Below, piece after piece: positions 9,405-18,759 of a stretch of 64,000 nt of DNA; the first letter of the stretch is position 1; each line of letters starts with the position of its first letter. The translations under genes and the position numbers were made by a program. The DNA is from Methanosalsum zhilinae DSM 4017 (lineage in GTDB: Archaea > Halobacteriota > Methanosarcinia > Methanosarcinales > Methanosarcinaceae), in the NCBI RefSeq assembly GCF_000217995.1, contig NC_015676.1:1471708-1535707 (forward strand). Reading direction: 5' to 3'. The notes under the pieces were generated by a model that made no database searches, was not told the origin of the DNA, and saw nothing but the letters and a program-made list of their open reading frames with translations.

Positions 9405-10733
9405 TCATATCTGATCTGCGATATTTGATGCGATCCTTGCAACATTAATCGAGTTCTTTCCAAGTATCCGTATCATGGCCTCCTTACCAACCCCTCCCTC
9501 ATCATAAATTATGTCCGGTACAGAACCATTAAACGATATTATAGCCTCGGATACGCCCCAATCCATAGTACTTACATTTTTCGGCTCCTGCTGTCTGTCA
9601 AACGTAGAAATGGAGAGATCCATATCTCTGCATATCTGAATTATTTCCTTTGAATATTTTATGTTCAGAGCTGCCCTTATATCAGGATCAAAATCCATTG
9701 CTGCAAGAACGATCCTTGCAACATGACTGCTCTTTCCAAAATCTATGTCACCCACAGTTACCTGAGTATTTTCAAGACGAACAATTCTTCCAGAAACAGC
9801 AGCTACATCTTCTGTGCTTTTTGCATCTGGTATTGCCATTGCCAAATTGGTTCCGACTTCAGGTATCAATCTGAAAAATGATCTGTGCCCTGTAACCAGA
9901 TGAACAGCTTTTTTAACATTCCTGAAAACATGATACCTTGAGGCACTATCAAGTATTCCACCGGATTGATTGACTGGAGCAACCCCTCTACCAACTGAAG
10001 AACTATTGATAATAGCTTGCTCAACAAAATTTTTCGAAAAGAATGACGCCTCTTCCAGTGAATAGTTTCTGGACAGACAAGCAGCAATTGCAGCTGAATA
10101 TGTGCACCCTGAACCGTGTGTTCCACCCTTGACCAGTTTTCCGGGTATCATGGTATAGTCATTGCTCGCACTGTCATAAATAAGATCAGAGCCTTTCAGG
10201 TGTCCACCGGTAATTATCACATAATTCACACCTTTTTTACCAATTACCCGGGCTGCTTTTTTCGCATCATTCATATTTGCTATGGAAATACCGGATATAA
10301 CCTCTGCCTCATGTACATTCGGAGTAATAACATCACATAATGGAACCAATTCATCTATAAGCGTTGAAAGTGCCTCCTGCCTCATAAGAGAACCGCCTGC
10401 CTCTGCAGACATTACAGGATCAATCACAAGTCCGAAATTATATCTCCGGACACAGTCTGCAACTTCACGGATAATATCTGAAGAAGGTAACATACCTGTT
10501 TTTGCCCACAGAGGGTTAAGGTCTTCACACACCGCACTTATCTGGTCTGAAACGACTTCAGGAGGAAGATCATAGCTGGTCAGTACCCCACGGGTATTCT
10601 GGGATGTAACCGAAGTAATAGCACAGGTACCATGAACTCCCAGCATTGAAAATGTTTTCAGATCAGCTGCAATGCCGGCACCTCCTCCAGAGTCTGATCC
10701 TGCAATAGTCATCACAACGGGCATTTTCTGCAT
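9405..10733 (-). CDS. thiD: Bifunctional ThiD-ThiN (HMP-P kinase / thiamine-phosphate synthase)
   Basis: Fusion of 442 residues. Residues 1-265 are ThiD, the kinase that phosphorylates hydroxymethylpyrimidine twice: [15 protein letters not shown] at the N-terminus, a [12 protein letters not shown] block and the [12 protein letters not shown] anion-hole motif. Residues about 275-442 form the archaeal ThiN domain, which replaces ThiE and joins HMP-PP with thiazole phosphate: VNQSGG...[35 protein letters not shown], and DWGVSEAI. Together with Thi4 at 14263 it supplies the thiazole and coupling steps of thiamine synthesis. The start at 10733 has a GAGGTGA site 9 bases upstream. I see no TPP riboswitch in the leader. 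Confidence 0.93.
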   Translation of the reverse strand: MQKMPVVMTIAGSDSGGGAGIAADLKTFSMLGVHGTCAITSVTSQNTRGVLTSYDLPPEVVSDQISAVCEDLNPLWAKTGMLPSSDIIREVADCVRRYNFGLVIDPVMSAEAGGSLMRQEALSTLIDELVPLCDVITPNVHEAEVISGISIANMNDAKKAARVIGKKGVNYVIITGGHLKGSDLIYDSASNDYTMIPGKLVKGGTHGSGCTYSAAIAACLSRNYSLEEASFFSKNFVEQAIINSSSVGRGVAPVNQSGGILDSASRYHVFRNVKKAVHLVTGHRSFFRLIPEVGTNLAMAIPDAKSTEDVAAVSGRIVRLENTQVTVGDIDFGKSSHVARIVLAAMDFDPDIRAALNIKYSKEIIQICRDMDLSISTFDRQQEPKNVSTMDWGVSEAIISFNGSVPDIIYDEGGVGKEAMIRILGKNSINVARIASNIADQI

Positions 10734-10929
10734 ATAAATTCACCTCTATCTACCATGAATTTCACTTATTGTTCTGAAAATATTTATAACCAATGAATAG
10801 ATTAATAAGAGAAACATCAATTCAAAAAAGCAAATAAATAAATTCATCTGGCTTTTCGATAGTTTTATATATTGTATTTGCAACATTCATGCATCAAAAA
10901 CAGCTATAATAAAAATTATATTCAATTAA

Positions 10930-11166
<237 letters not shown>

Positions 11167-11253
11167 GGATTTGCATAGAATTAAAAAAATATAAACGATT
11201 CATATGAATCAACAATGATCTAAATGTATTCAATAATTAAAAGGTGATGATTA

Positions 11254-11424
11254 ATGTCCAAAGGTACTCCTTCAATGGGTAAAAAGCAGAAAAGAAGTCA
11301 TGTGACATGCAGACGCTGCGGAAGTGTTTCTCTTAACATTCATACAAAACAGTGTACATCATGTGGTTTTGGTAAAAGTGCTCGCATGAGACAATATAGA
11401 TGGCAAAAAAAATGCAAGTACTAA
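11254..11424 (+). CDS. rpl37e: Large subunit ribosomal protein L37e
   Basis: Basic protein of 56 residues, short enough to be missed by length-filtered gene finding. It starts [16 protein letters not shown], then carries a zinc finger with CRRC (Cys19, Cys22) and CTSC (Cys34, Cys37), and ends in a basic [11 protein letters not shown] tail. The fold binds 23S rRNA in the large subunit. The ATG at 11254 has AAGGTGATGA just upstream. It lies between LSm and purF. Confidence 0.96.
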   Translation: MSKGTPSMGKKQKRSHVTCRRCGSVSLNIHTKQCTSCGFGKSARMRQYRWQKKCKY

Positions 11425-11453
11425 TTCACTAATTTCTTTTTTTGGAGATACAG

Positions 11454-12842
11454 ATGGAAGAGAAATGCGGTGTTGTAGGAGTAAGTGTTAGCCCTGACAA
11501 TGAATCCTCCCCAGACGTCGCACATCAGATGTACTACGCCCTCTACGCACTTCAGCACAGGGGTCAGGAATCAACCGGCATAGCTGTTTATGATGGAACT
11601 ACCATACATTCCATAAAGGGTATGGGTCTTGTTCCCGAGGTATATATCAAGGATGATCTTGATAACCTTTCAGGAAATGTGGGGATAGGACATGTCCGAT
11701 ATTCTACCACAGGTGATTCAAGGATTGAGAACTGCCAGCCTTTTGTAGTAAATTACAAAAATGGCTGCATTGCCCTGGCACATAATGGTAATCTGACTAA
11801 TGGACAGGAGTTGAGAGATGAGCTTGAATCGGAAGGCCATATTTTTGTTACAGAATCCGACACTGAGGTCATAGTTCATCTGCTGGTCAAAAAATTACTC
11901 ACATATGATACAATAGAATCTTTAAAGAAGGTAATGGAGAGGCTTGAAGGATCATATTCATTGACAGTAATGATCGATTCAATGCTCATTGCAATAAGAG
12001 ACCCATTTGGATTTAAGCCACTTTGCATTGGAGAAGTTGACGGAGGATATGTAGTTGCTTCAGAGAGTGTAGCAATAGACACACTCAATGGAAAACTGAT
12101 CCGTGATGTTGAACCTGGTGAGATCGTAGTTTTCAGAAATGGAGACATTGAAAGCTATAGGTCAACAGAACAAAAAAAGATCTCACACTGTGTTTTTGAA
12201 TATATATACTTCGCAAGACCTGATTCGATAATTGACGGCCAGCTTGTATACAGGGTTCGTGAGAAAATTGGCAGGGAACTGGCAAAAGAGCACCCGGTAG
12301 AAGCGGATATTGTATCTCCTGTGCCTGACTCAGGGATTACATCAGCTGTTGGTTATGCAGATACATCATCAATTAAGTACAGTGAAGGATTGATGAAAAA
12401 TCGATATATAGGAAGGACTTTCATTTTGCCTGGCCAGTCCATGAGAGAAACGGCTGTAAGACTTAAAATGAATACAATTTCACAGAATATATCCGGAAAG
12501 AAAATTATCCTTATTGATGATAGTATTGTACGGGGAACTACCTCAAAAAGGATCATCAATATGATTCGTGGCGCAGGTGCAAAAGAAGTGCATGCACGGA
12601 TAGGAAGTCCTCCGATAATTGCACCATGTTATATGGGAATCAATATGGCAACAAGAGAAGAGTTAGTTGCTTCAGACAGGAAAATATCTGAGATAGAAGA
12701 ATTGATAGATGCTGATTCTCTAGGATACCTCAGTATTGAAGGACTCATCAGAGCCATTGGAATAGACAAAAATAAGCTCTGTCTCGGGTGCCTCACAGGT
12801 GTTTATCCATTAAAGATCCATTCTGAAGAATGTGAATCCTGA
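11454..12842 (+). CDS. purF: Amidophosphoribosyltransferase
   Basis: First enzyme of purine synthesis, making phosphoribosylamine from PRPP and glutamine. The start at 11454 is preferred because TGGAGAT lies 5 bases before it and it gives MEEKCGVVG; the short propeptide MEEK would be removed to expose the catalytic N-terminal Cys. The class II glutaminase domain has HRGQESTG and GIGHVRYST, and the PRPP loop is IILIDDSIVRGTTS. The C-terminus has LCLGCLTGVYP, the CxxC expected of the B. subtilis type that holds a [4Fe-4S] cluster. 462 residues, normal length. No terminator is obvious. Confidence 0.96.
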   Translation: MEEKCGVVGVSVSPDNESSPDVAHQMYYALYALQHRGQESTGIAVYDGTTIHSIKGMGLVPEVYIKDDLDNLSGNVGIGHVRYSTTGDSRIENCQPFVVNYKNGCIALAHNGNLTNGQELRDELESEGHIFVTESDTEVIVHLLVKKLLTYDTIESLKKVMERLEGSYSLTVMIDSMLIAIRDPFGFKPLCIGEVDGGYVVASESVAIDTLNGKLIRDVEPGEIVVFRNGDIESYRSTEQKKISHCVFEYIYFARPDSIIDGQLVYRVREKIGRELAKEHPVEADIVSPVPDSGITSAVGYADTSSIKYSEGLMKNRYIGRTFILPGQSMRETAVRLKMNTISQNISGKKIILIDDSIVRGTTSKRIINMIRGAGAKEVHARIGSPPIIAPCYMGINMATREELVASDRKISEIEELIDADSLGYLSIEGLIRAIGIDKNKLCLGCLTGVYPLKIHSEECES

Positions 12843-13028
12843 AACCACGTCAACAAAAAAATTAACCGGCGAGTGGCAAAATAAATTCTCAGAAACAGTA
12901 ACAAAGTATTATTTTATATTAATGTTTTATTCTATCAATTTTCAGTACCTTTTTCTAAAATATCGATATGGATACTGGATGTAAGAAATAGGTCCATCGA
13001 TTGCTTCGATTAATTCAATTTTAAAATA
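12843..13028. other. Intergenic, no gene seen
   Basis: Between purF and tRNA-His the sequence is AT-rich. I see no open frame with a ribosome site and no convincing hairpin. A TATTTT run just past the 3' end of the minus-strand tRNA (13022-13028) may act as its terminator. Confidence 0.6.
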
Positions 13029-13100
<72 letters not shown>

Positions 13101-13523
13101 ATCAGCACATGGTAGATTCAAAGCAAGCTATAGATGTATCTCTATTAAATAAACTTTTCCTTCTTTATTCAAAGATATCAATAAATCAAAACAATTGAGA
13201 TTCGATAGTGGTAGCAGATTCAAAAGTCTGGAAATATGATTTTACAGTATTCATAGTTTACAGCAGGTATAAAGTTACAATGAATCGCCCTCATACCTGC
13301 TGCAACGATGATCCCTCTCCCCAATCCCGCTCTTGGATTATATGGTTCACATAAATGGTATTACCGCATATATGGGCAATGCATTTTGTGAACATATAAC
13401 TTATATTGTATACCTTAGATATATAATTTTTGATAGATAATCAATACTAATAAAGTATTAATATCTAAAATATAGTTTATTTGTATAATTAAAGATATAT
13501 ACTATCCATACTAATTAGTTGTC
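13101..13523. ncRNA. Structured intergenic stretch, possible small RNA or operator region
   Basis: This 423-base gap contains a locally GC-richer part (13285-13340) in AT-rich surroundings. A perfect 10-base inverted repeat CAGCAGGTAT / ATACCTGCTG lies at 13261-13270 and 13293-13302. A second pair, TATGGTTCACA at 13341-13351 and TGTGAACATA at 13387-13396 (one bulge), encloses an AAATG/CATTT pair. No start codon with a ribosome site opens a convincing protein. The last 120 bases before the downstream gene are very AT-rich and likely hold its promoter. RNA versus operator cannot be decided from sequence. Confidence 0.4.
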
Positions 13524-14123
13524 ATGACACAGCTGACACTCATCACTACACTATATGCACTTGAGCCTGTCCTTGTCTGTGTAACAAGGCTCTCCCCTTC
13601 CAAAATAATCATACTTACAGAAGATGGAGTGTCTAAAGAAAAGGTACAGGCTGAAAATACAATTGAAGCCACTTTTGGGAATGTAATAGAGATTGAAAAG
13701 AAAGTAACTTCACTGTATGATCCCATCACGGTAGCACAGGACGTTTCATCTTTGATCGAAAAAGAACATTCTATGAATAGGAAAATCACTATCAATGTAT
13801 CCGGAGGCAGAAAGCCACAGGCTTTTGGGGCACTCTTTGGAGCTTATGCAAGAAGTGATATGGTAAAAAGAATCGTTTACGTGACAGAAGAGGATCATCT
13901 CCTTATCGATTTCCCTATACTCAGTTTCAATATCTCATCGACAAAAAAACAAATCCTTGAACTTATTCAAAATGGCGTAAATTCAGTAACACTGATTGCC
14001 GAAGAACTGGACATTTCAAAAGGAATGACATACAACCATGTGCGTGAACTAAAGGCAATGGGGTATATCTACGAAGACAATGGTTTTTCAATAACAGATT
14101 CGGGTAAACTTGCAGCAATATGA
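13524..14123 (+). CDS. Csa3-like CARF domain / winged-helix regulator
   Basis: Protein of 199 residues with the two-part plan of Csa3: an N-terminal Rossmann-like CARF domain (1-130) with the ligand-loop motif NVSGGRKPQAFGALF at 91-105 and a strand pattern MTQLTLITTLYALEPVLVCV, and a C-terminal winged helix-turn-helix (about 138-199) with KKQILELIQNG and MTYNHVRELKAMGYI. CARF domains bind cyclic oligoadenylates or related nucleotides and Csa3 regulates cas genes or CRISPR transcription (family knowledge). No cas gene or CRISPR array lies in this window, so its target here is unknown. Orphan CARF-HTH proteins are also known outside CRISPR loci. Confidence 0.75.
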   Translation: MTQLTLITTLYALEPVLVCVTRLSPSKIIILTEDGVSKEKVQAENTIEATFGNVIEIEKKVTSLYDPITVAQDVSSLIEKEHSMNRKITINVSGGRKPQAFGALFGAYARSDMVKRIVYVTEEDHLLIDFPILSFNISSTKKQILELIQNGVNSVTLIAEELDISKGMTYNHVRELKAMGYIYEDNGFSITDSGKLAAI

Positions 14124-14262
14124 GCCCTCATGATTTGATATATTTGCAGATTTACACTCATGAATGACTCCAGAAAATACTCTCTGCCAATAGCCAGCAT
14201 ACAACTAAACTGATGAACATATCAGCAAAATGAAAAAGGGAAGCTCTGATAAAAGAGCTTCT

Positions 14263-15039
14263 TTAGTCAAGTTTTGATATGGCAAGTTCAGCTGCCTTTT
14301 CTCCGGACAGGAGCATACCTCCAAACACAGGCCCCATTCTGGGAGCACCTGCAGCTGCATTTGCGGCCATTCCTGAAACAATAAGTCCAGGATATATCTC
14401 TCTGGTAGTCTCCATCAGCAATTTCTCACCAACATCTGCCCACATTGGTTTTTCTCCAACGACCCCAAGTTCACCAAGCTGTGCACCTGGAACTTTTTGC
14501 TGTACAATATTACAAACACTGGCATCATGACCTGTCCCATCGATCACGACTTTGGATCGAATTGTCAGAGGATCAACATGCAGTTTTCCAATTCCAACAG
14601 CAGTCCAGTTAATGACAAGTCCACTAACACGATCATTTTCCCGGATCATGACATCCTCAACACTTACCAGGTTGAATATTTCAGCACCGGCTGATGTGGC
14701 GCCAGCTGCCAGTTTGGATACAGACTCAATAGAATTTGCCACATAATATCCATCCTCATATTCCTTATAGGTAATATTAAAATCATCCAGTATTCTGCGG
14801 GCCTCTTCCTGAACAACAATACGAGGAAACATCATACCTCCTCCCCACATTCCACCGCCTATTGAAAGCTTCTTCTCAAACAGCACGGTCTTATAGCCTG
14901 CTTCTGCAAGATATTTGGCTGCTACCAGATTTGCAGGGCCACCTCCTGCAAGAGCTACATCTACATCGGTATAATCAAGGAATACGTTCAAAAACTCATC
15001 CACAATAGCTCTTGTTATTACAACTTCATCAAGTTCCAT
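14263..15039 (-). CDS. thi4: Thi4-type thiazole synthase
   Basis: FAD/NAD-fold enzyme of 258 residues that builds the thiazole of thiamine from NAD and glycine. Seen: dinucleotide motif VALAGGGPANLVAA at 28-41, FEKKLSIGGGMWGGG at 54-68, the catalytic-region segment GTGHDASVC ending at Cys176, and the C-terminal GMAANAAAGAPRMGPVFGGM. In the studied methanogen enzymes a His at position 176 replaces the sulfur-donating Cys of yeast Thi4; here the residue at that number is Cys, which may mean a self-sacrificing Cys sulfur donor. The alignment at this loop is by eye. An AGAGGT site precedes the ATG. Confidence 0.93.
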   Translation of the reverse strand: MELDEVVITRAIVDEFLNVFLDYTDVDVALAGGGPANLVAAKYLAEAGYKTVLFEKKLSIGGGMWGGGMMFPRIVVQEEARRILDDFNITYKEYEDGYYVANSIESVSKLAAGATSAGAEIFNLVSVEDVMIRENDRVSGLVINWTAVGIGKLHVDPLTIRSKVVIDGTGHDASVCNIVQQKVPGAQLGELGVVGEKPMWADVGEKLLMETTREIYPGLIVSGMAANAAAGAPRMGPVFGGMLLSGEKAAELAISKLD

Positions 15040-15366
15040 TTTTAATTACCTCTTATATACTAACGCTCAAACATTTGATAGAGTCTACAGTTGATTATAT
15101 ATATCTGATTTAAATTTATTGAATGAGCCAATTTATGCCAGATATTCCAATTAACAATGTTGCATATTATATTATTCCCTTATGAATATCCAATTATGAG
15201 AGAATCAACATACGGCCAATAAGATTCCAGGATCAATACATTAAACAACAAGTAAAGATTAGATAATATATCTTTTTCCGTTAATATCATATATACCAAA
15301 AGAGATTATCGACATAAAAATTATTAAACCTATAAACTAAATGTATCAATTTATTCAGGTGAACAT
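15040..15366. promoter_or_regulatory. Divergent promoter region of thi4 and the homoaconitase genes
   Basis: This 327-base AT-rich gap separates two diverging genes. AAAATTATTAAACC near 15318-15332 looks like a BRE/TATA element for the plus-strand genes, about 35 bases before AGGTGA (15358) and ATG. GATTATATATATC near 15092-15104 could serve the minus-strand thi4. I see no strong hairpin or small gene. Confidence 0.5.
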
Positions 15367-16620
15367 ATGGGAAAAACTATTTCCGAAAAAATAATTGGAG
15401 AACATGCTGGAAAAGAAGTTTCAGCAGGAGATATTGTTGTTGCTAGAGTTGATGTGACCGCAGTTCAGGACGGCACAGGTCCACTGGCCGTCCAGCAATT
15501 GAGGAAAATAAAACTGGTGGAAGCAAAGAATCCAGACCGTACAATCTTGTTTATAGATCATGCGGCACCCAGTCCTAATAAAGATCTCTCAAATGCACAC
15601 AATATTCTAAGACAATTTGCAAAGGATACCGGGGTAATACTCTCAGAAGTAGGTGAAGGTGTATGTCATCAGAGACTTGTTGAATCATACGTAAAACCGG
15701 GAGATATACTCATTGGCGCAGACTCACATACATGTACCTCAGGAGCCCTCGGTGCATTCTCAACTGGAATGGGATCAACTGATGTAGCTATCGGGATAGC
15801 CCTGGGAAAAACCTGGCTCAGAGTTCCTGAGACCTTTAAGATAAACGTTACCGGAAAATTCCAGAAAGGCGTATACGCAAAAGACCTGATACTGCACATC
15901 ATCGGGATGATCGGTGCAGACGGTGCCACATACAAAGCCCTCGAATTTTCAGGAGAGACCATCAGGAACATGACAATGTCAGAAAGATTCACACTCACAA
16001 ACATGGCAGTGGAAGCAGGTGCAAAAACAGGCCTTGTTGAATCTGATGAAGTCACAAGGCGCTATCTGAAAGAAATGGGAAGAGAAGATGAATTCCGCCC
16101 CATAAAAGCAGATGAGGATGCAGTTTATGAAAGGATAATAGATATAGATGCATCTGCGATTGAGCCTGTAATTTCAGCCCCGCATACAGTTGATAATGTA
16201 AAAAGCATAAAAGATCTAACAGGAACCAAGGTTGATCAGGTATTTATTGGAACATGTACAAACGGAAGACTGGACGATCTTAAAATTGCTGCAAATGTCC
16301 TGAGGGGAAAGCAGAGACATCCTGACACAAGACTTATAGTTACTCCTGCTTCCAAACAAGTATACATACAGGCCCTGGAGAAAGGATACATCCAGACACT
16401 TGTTGAAGCTGGAGCTGCAGTAATGGCTCCAGGATGTGGACCCTGTGTGGGAGTGCATCAGGGAATCCTGGCCAATGATGAGGTATGTATCGCCACCCAG
16501 AACAGAAATTTCAAAGGTCGAATGGGTAATCCTGACAGCTACATTTACCTGTCATCCCCGGCAACAGCCGCAGCTGCTGCAATAGCAGGGGAGATCATTG
16601 ATCCAAGGGAGGTGCTGTAA
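15367..16620 (+). CDS. hacA: Homoaconitase / isopropylmalate isomerase large subunit
   Basis: [4Fe-4S] hydro-lyase large subunit, 417 residues. Cluster cysteines are seen in [23 protein letters not shown] and APGCGPCVG. The N-terminus [14 protein letters not shown] and the block [17 protein letters not shown] belong to the LeuC/HacA family. The small subunit encoded next has the LRT loop typical of homoaconitase, so this pair more likely converts homocitrate to homoisocitrate and longer homologues in coenzyme B synthesis than acting on isopropylmalate. The small-subunit gene begins directly after the stop codon with no gap, so the two are translated together. AGGTGA precedes the ATG. Confidence 0.88.
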   Translation: MGKTISEKIIGEHAGKEVSAGDIVVARVDVTAVQDGTGPLAVQQLRKIKLVEAKNPDRTILFIDHAAPSPNKDLSNAHNILRQFAKDTGVILSEVGEGVCHQRLVESYVKPGDILIGADSHTCTSGALGAFSTGMGSTDVAIGIALGKTWLRVPETFKINVTGKFQKGVYAKDLILHIIGMIGADGATYKALEFSGETIRNMTMSERFTLTNMAVEAGAKTGLVESDEVTRRYLKEMGREDEFRPIKADEDAVYERIIDIDASAIEPVISAPHTVDNVKSIKDLTGTKVDQVFIGTCTNGRLDDLKIAANVLRGKQRHPDTRLIVTPASKQVYIQALEKGYIQTLVEAGAAVMAPGCGPCVGVHQGILANDEVCIATQNRNFKGRMGNPDSYIYLSSPATAAAAAIAGEIIDPREVL

Positions 16621-17130
16621 ATGAAAGAGCCAATTAATGGTAAAGCATGGAAGTTTGGAGATGATATCAGTACCGATCTGATAGCACCTGGTAGATATTT
16701 CCATCTTAGAACCAATCTTCCTGAGCTTGCAAAACATGTACTGGAAGATGCAGATCCTGAGTTTCCGTCCAATGTCAATCCAGGAGATTTTGTTGTTGCA
16801 GGCAGAAATTTTGGTCTTGGATCAAGTCGAGAGCATGCCCCAACTATAATCAAACTTGCAGGAGTCAGCGCAGTTCTGGCAAAATCCTTTGCAAGAATCT
16901 TTTACAGAAATGCCATCAATGTAGGATTGCCTGTACTCATATGCGACACCGATAAAATAGATGAAGGTGACGAACTTGAAGTTGATCTTTCAGCCGGCAT
17001 TATCAAGGACATCACAAAGGGAATTGAAATCACATTCAATCCACTTCCTGATGTGATGATCAGAATACTTAATGATGGCGGACTGGCTGCACATATCGAA
17101 AAACACGGCGATTTCAAACTGGAAGATTAA
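16621..17130 (+). CDS. hacB: Homoaconitase small subunit
   Basis: Small swivelling subunit of 169 residues. It starts [21 protein letters not shown] and has the conserved [14 protein letters not shown] loop. The substrate-specificity loop after GRY reads FHLRTN; LRT in this loop (YLRT in the M. jannaschii enzyme) is linked to homoaconitase, whereas isopropylmalate isomerases carry YLVY-type residues. The two-residue insertion before LRT is slightly unusual. Its start abuts the stop of the large-subunit gene. A hairpin with T-run follows. Confidence 0.87.
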   Translation: MKEPINGKAWKFGDDISTDLIAPGRYFHLRTNLPELAKHVLEDADPEFPSNVNPGDFVVAGRNFGLGSSREHAPTIIKLAGVSAVLAKSFARIFYRNAINVGLPVLICDTDKIDEGDELEVDLSAGIIKDITKGIEITFNPLPDVMIRILNDGGLAAHIEKHGDFKLED

Positions 17131-17165
17131 ATGGGAACAATACCCATTTAATCCATGATTTTTTA
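17129..17165 (+). terminator. Hairpin terminator after the homoaconitase genes
   Basis: AAATGGG at 17129-17135 pairs with CCCATTT at 17143-17149 around a 7-base loop, overlapping the stop codon, and a T-run follows at 17159-17164. The gap of about 9 bases between stem and T-run is longer than ideal. Confidence 0.55.
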
Positions 17166-17301
17166 TGCTTTTTCTGTTTATTAAAAAGGGATAACTGCAG
17201 AATTTTTCATGGGTCAGTCTTATGAAGATTGAATACTATACAGTGCAGTATTAAGATATTGATAAGTATTTTAAAATATATAAAACCGGGATGATTATAC
17301 G

Positions 17302-18414
17302 TTGCGATCAGTCCAGAAAATGAACAAGAAAAAAAACAGAGAACAATATCAGGATTACAGGGAATCTACTGCAGATGTCCTTATAATAGAACCTGCAGGA
17401 TATCCACTTACCAGTGTGCTGGAAGAGTATCCTGAAATAGAGAATCCCGAAGTTTTTGAATGCTATGCCCGTGAACAGTGGAATGGATACATAGCATGTA
17501 AGGATGATTTTCTTTTTGACCGCAGGATGTATCCGGATTTCGCCTACAGAATAGTAGACGTTGACCCGCCAGAATCAATAATAGGTCTAGAAACCACGAT
17601 AATTGTAACTGAGAATGAATGCATTCAGGAACCTTTTGAGTTTAAGAGCAGCATCACTTTTGAAAGTGTAGTTGGTCAGAATGTTGCTAGACAGAAATGC
17701 AAGTTGATCGAAAAATATCTGGAACAGCCTGAGTTCTTTGGAAAATGGGCACCTCGGAATGTACTATTCTTTGGGCCATCTGGTACTGGAAAAACAATGT
17801 TTGCAAAGGCGCTTGCAAATAAAGCAGATGTACCCATACTTCCTGTTAAAGCTACACAGCTTATAGGCGAATATGTAGGAGAAGGTGCACGCCAGATCCA
17901 TCAATTATATGAACATGCAGAGGAAATGGCTCCCTGTATAATCTTCATAGATGAACTTGATGCAATTGCCCTTGACAGAAGATATCAGGAATTAAGAGGC
18001 GATGTTGCCGAGATCGTTAACTCCCTCCTAACTGAGATGGACGGTATAATAGAACGTAGCGGTGTATGCACAATCGGGGCCACAAATCGTGCAGATACAT
18101 TGGATACAGCCATAAGAAGCCGGTTTGAGGAAGAAATTGAATTTGTACTGCCTGATGAAAAAGAGAGGCTGGAAATCATCAAAAAGAACATCGACACTTT
18201 CCCTCTTCCGGTCACTGACATCGACCTTAGCAGAATAGCAAAAACAACAGCTGGGTTTTCCGGTAGGGATATTGTTGAAAAATTACTCAAATCAGCTCTT
18301 CATCTGGCAATTATGGACGATAAGGAATATGTAACTCAGGAGTATTTTGAAAAAGCAATATCCACAATTATAAAAGATAATAAGTCAGGTTCTCTAAATC
18401 TTATATATACATAA
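17302..18414 (+). CDS. AAA family ATPase, single-domain CDC48-like
   Basis: Protein of 370 residues with an N-terminal region of about 115 residues of unknown fold and one AAA domain. Walker A is FGPSGTGKTMFAK, Walker B is CIIFIDELDAIA, sensor 1 is IGATNRAD, the Arg finger region is RSRFEEEIEF, and the C-terminal helical lid contains TAGFSGRDIVEKL. It resembles the uncharacterised AAA proteins of methanogens (MJ1494 type) rather than the proteasome regulator PAN, whose coiled coil and HbYX tail are absent. The start is a TTG with GGGATGAT upstream; ATG at 17320 is an alternative. Possible unfolding partner or target is unknown. Confidence 0.85.
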   Translation: MRSVQKMNKKKNREQYQDYRESTADVLIIEPAGYPLTSVLEEYPEIENPEVFECYAREQWNGYIACKDDFLFDRRMYPDFAYRIVDVDPPESIIGLETTIIVTENECIQEPFEFKSSITFESVVGQNVARQKCKLIEKYLEQPEFFGKWAPRNVLFFGPSGTGKTMFAKALANKADVPILPVKATQLIGEYVGEGARQIHQLYEHAEEMAPCIIFIDELDAIALDRRYQELRGDVAEIVNSLLTEMDGIIERSGVCTIGATNRADTLDTAIRSRFEEEIEFVLPDEKERLEIIKKNIDTFPLPVTDIDLSRIAKTTAGFSGRDIVEKLLKSALHLAIMDDKEYVTQEYFEKAISTIIKDNKSGSLNLIYT

Positions 18415-18457
18415 ACGATCATAATAAGCGGTGCCAAAAAACTTACTGGTGATTATA

Positions 18458-18724
18458 ATGAGTGAAATAAGTGATTCTGATAGATTTGAGTGTAAAGTTA
18501 TCAATGTTATAGATAATAAGAACTGGAAAGGTGTTGTTGTCGAACATCTGGAATCAAAGGGAAGAGTATATTTCGGGCGGCTCAAACCGGACTGCAGTGA
18601 TATAAACCAAGGTGATACACTCTACATTGGAGCAAAGCCAGTAAATTTTGAATTTGGAGATCGTACAATGGAAGTATCCCTTTATGATCGAAACAATAAC
18701 AGACTGGATTGGACATTTATTTGA
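18458..18724 (+). CDS. Small conserved hypothetical protein, 88 residues
   Basis: I do not recognise this family. The protein is acidic and predicted mostly beta (FECKVINVIDNKNWKGVVVEH, GRVYFGRLKP, GDTLYIGAKPVNFEF, RTMEVSLYD), which suggests a small barrel of OB or SH3 type. The ATG at 18458 is chosen because GGTGAT lies 4 bases upstream; the longer reading from 18431 has none. It lies about 40 bases after the AAA ATPase on the same strand and could be co-transcribed. Confidence 0.75.
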   Translation: MSEISDSDRFECKVINVIDNKNWKGVVVEHLESKGRVYFGRLKPDCSDINQGDTLYIGAKPVNFEFGDRTMEVSLYDRNNNRLDWTFI

Positions 18725-18759
18725 GATCCTGATCTACACTTGATTTACAGGCCTTATAT

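Noticed and set aside
13200-13345. Minus-strand frame of about 40 codons across the inverted repeats
   Set aside because: It is open between two stops and reads somewhat like protein, but has no start codon with ribosome site at its beginning; the inverted repeats explain the composition as well.
15040-15120. TPP riboswitch before thi4 (and before thiD at 10734)
   Set aside because: The conserved CTGAGA and ACCTGA-type blocks of the thi box are not in either leader.
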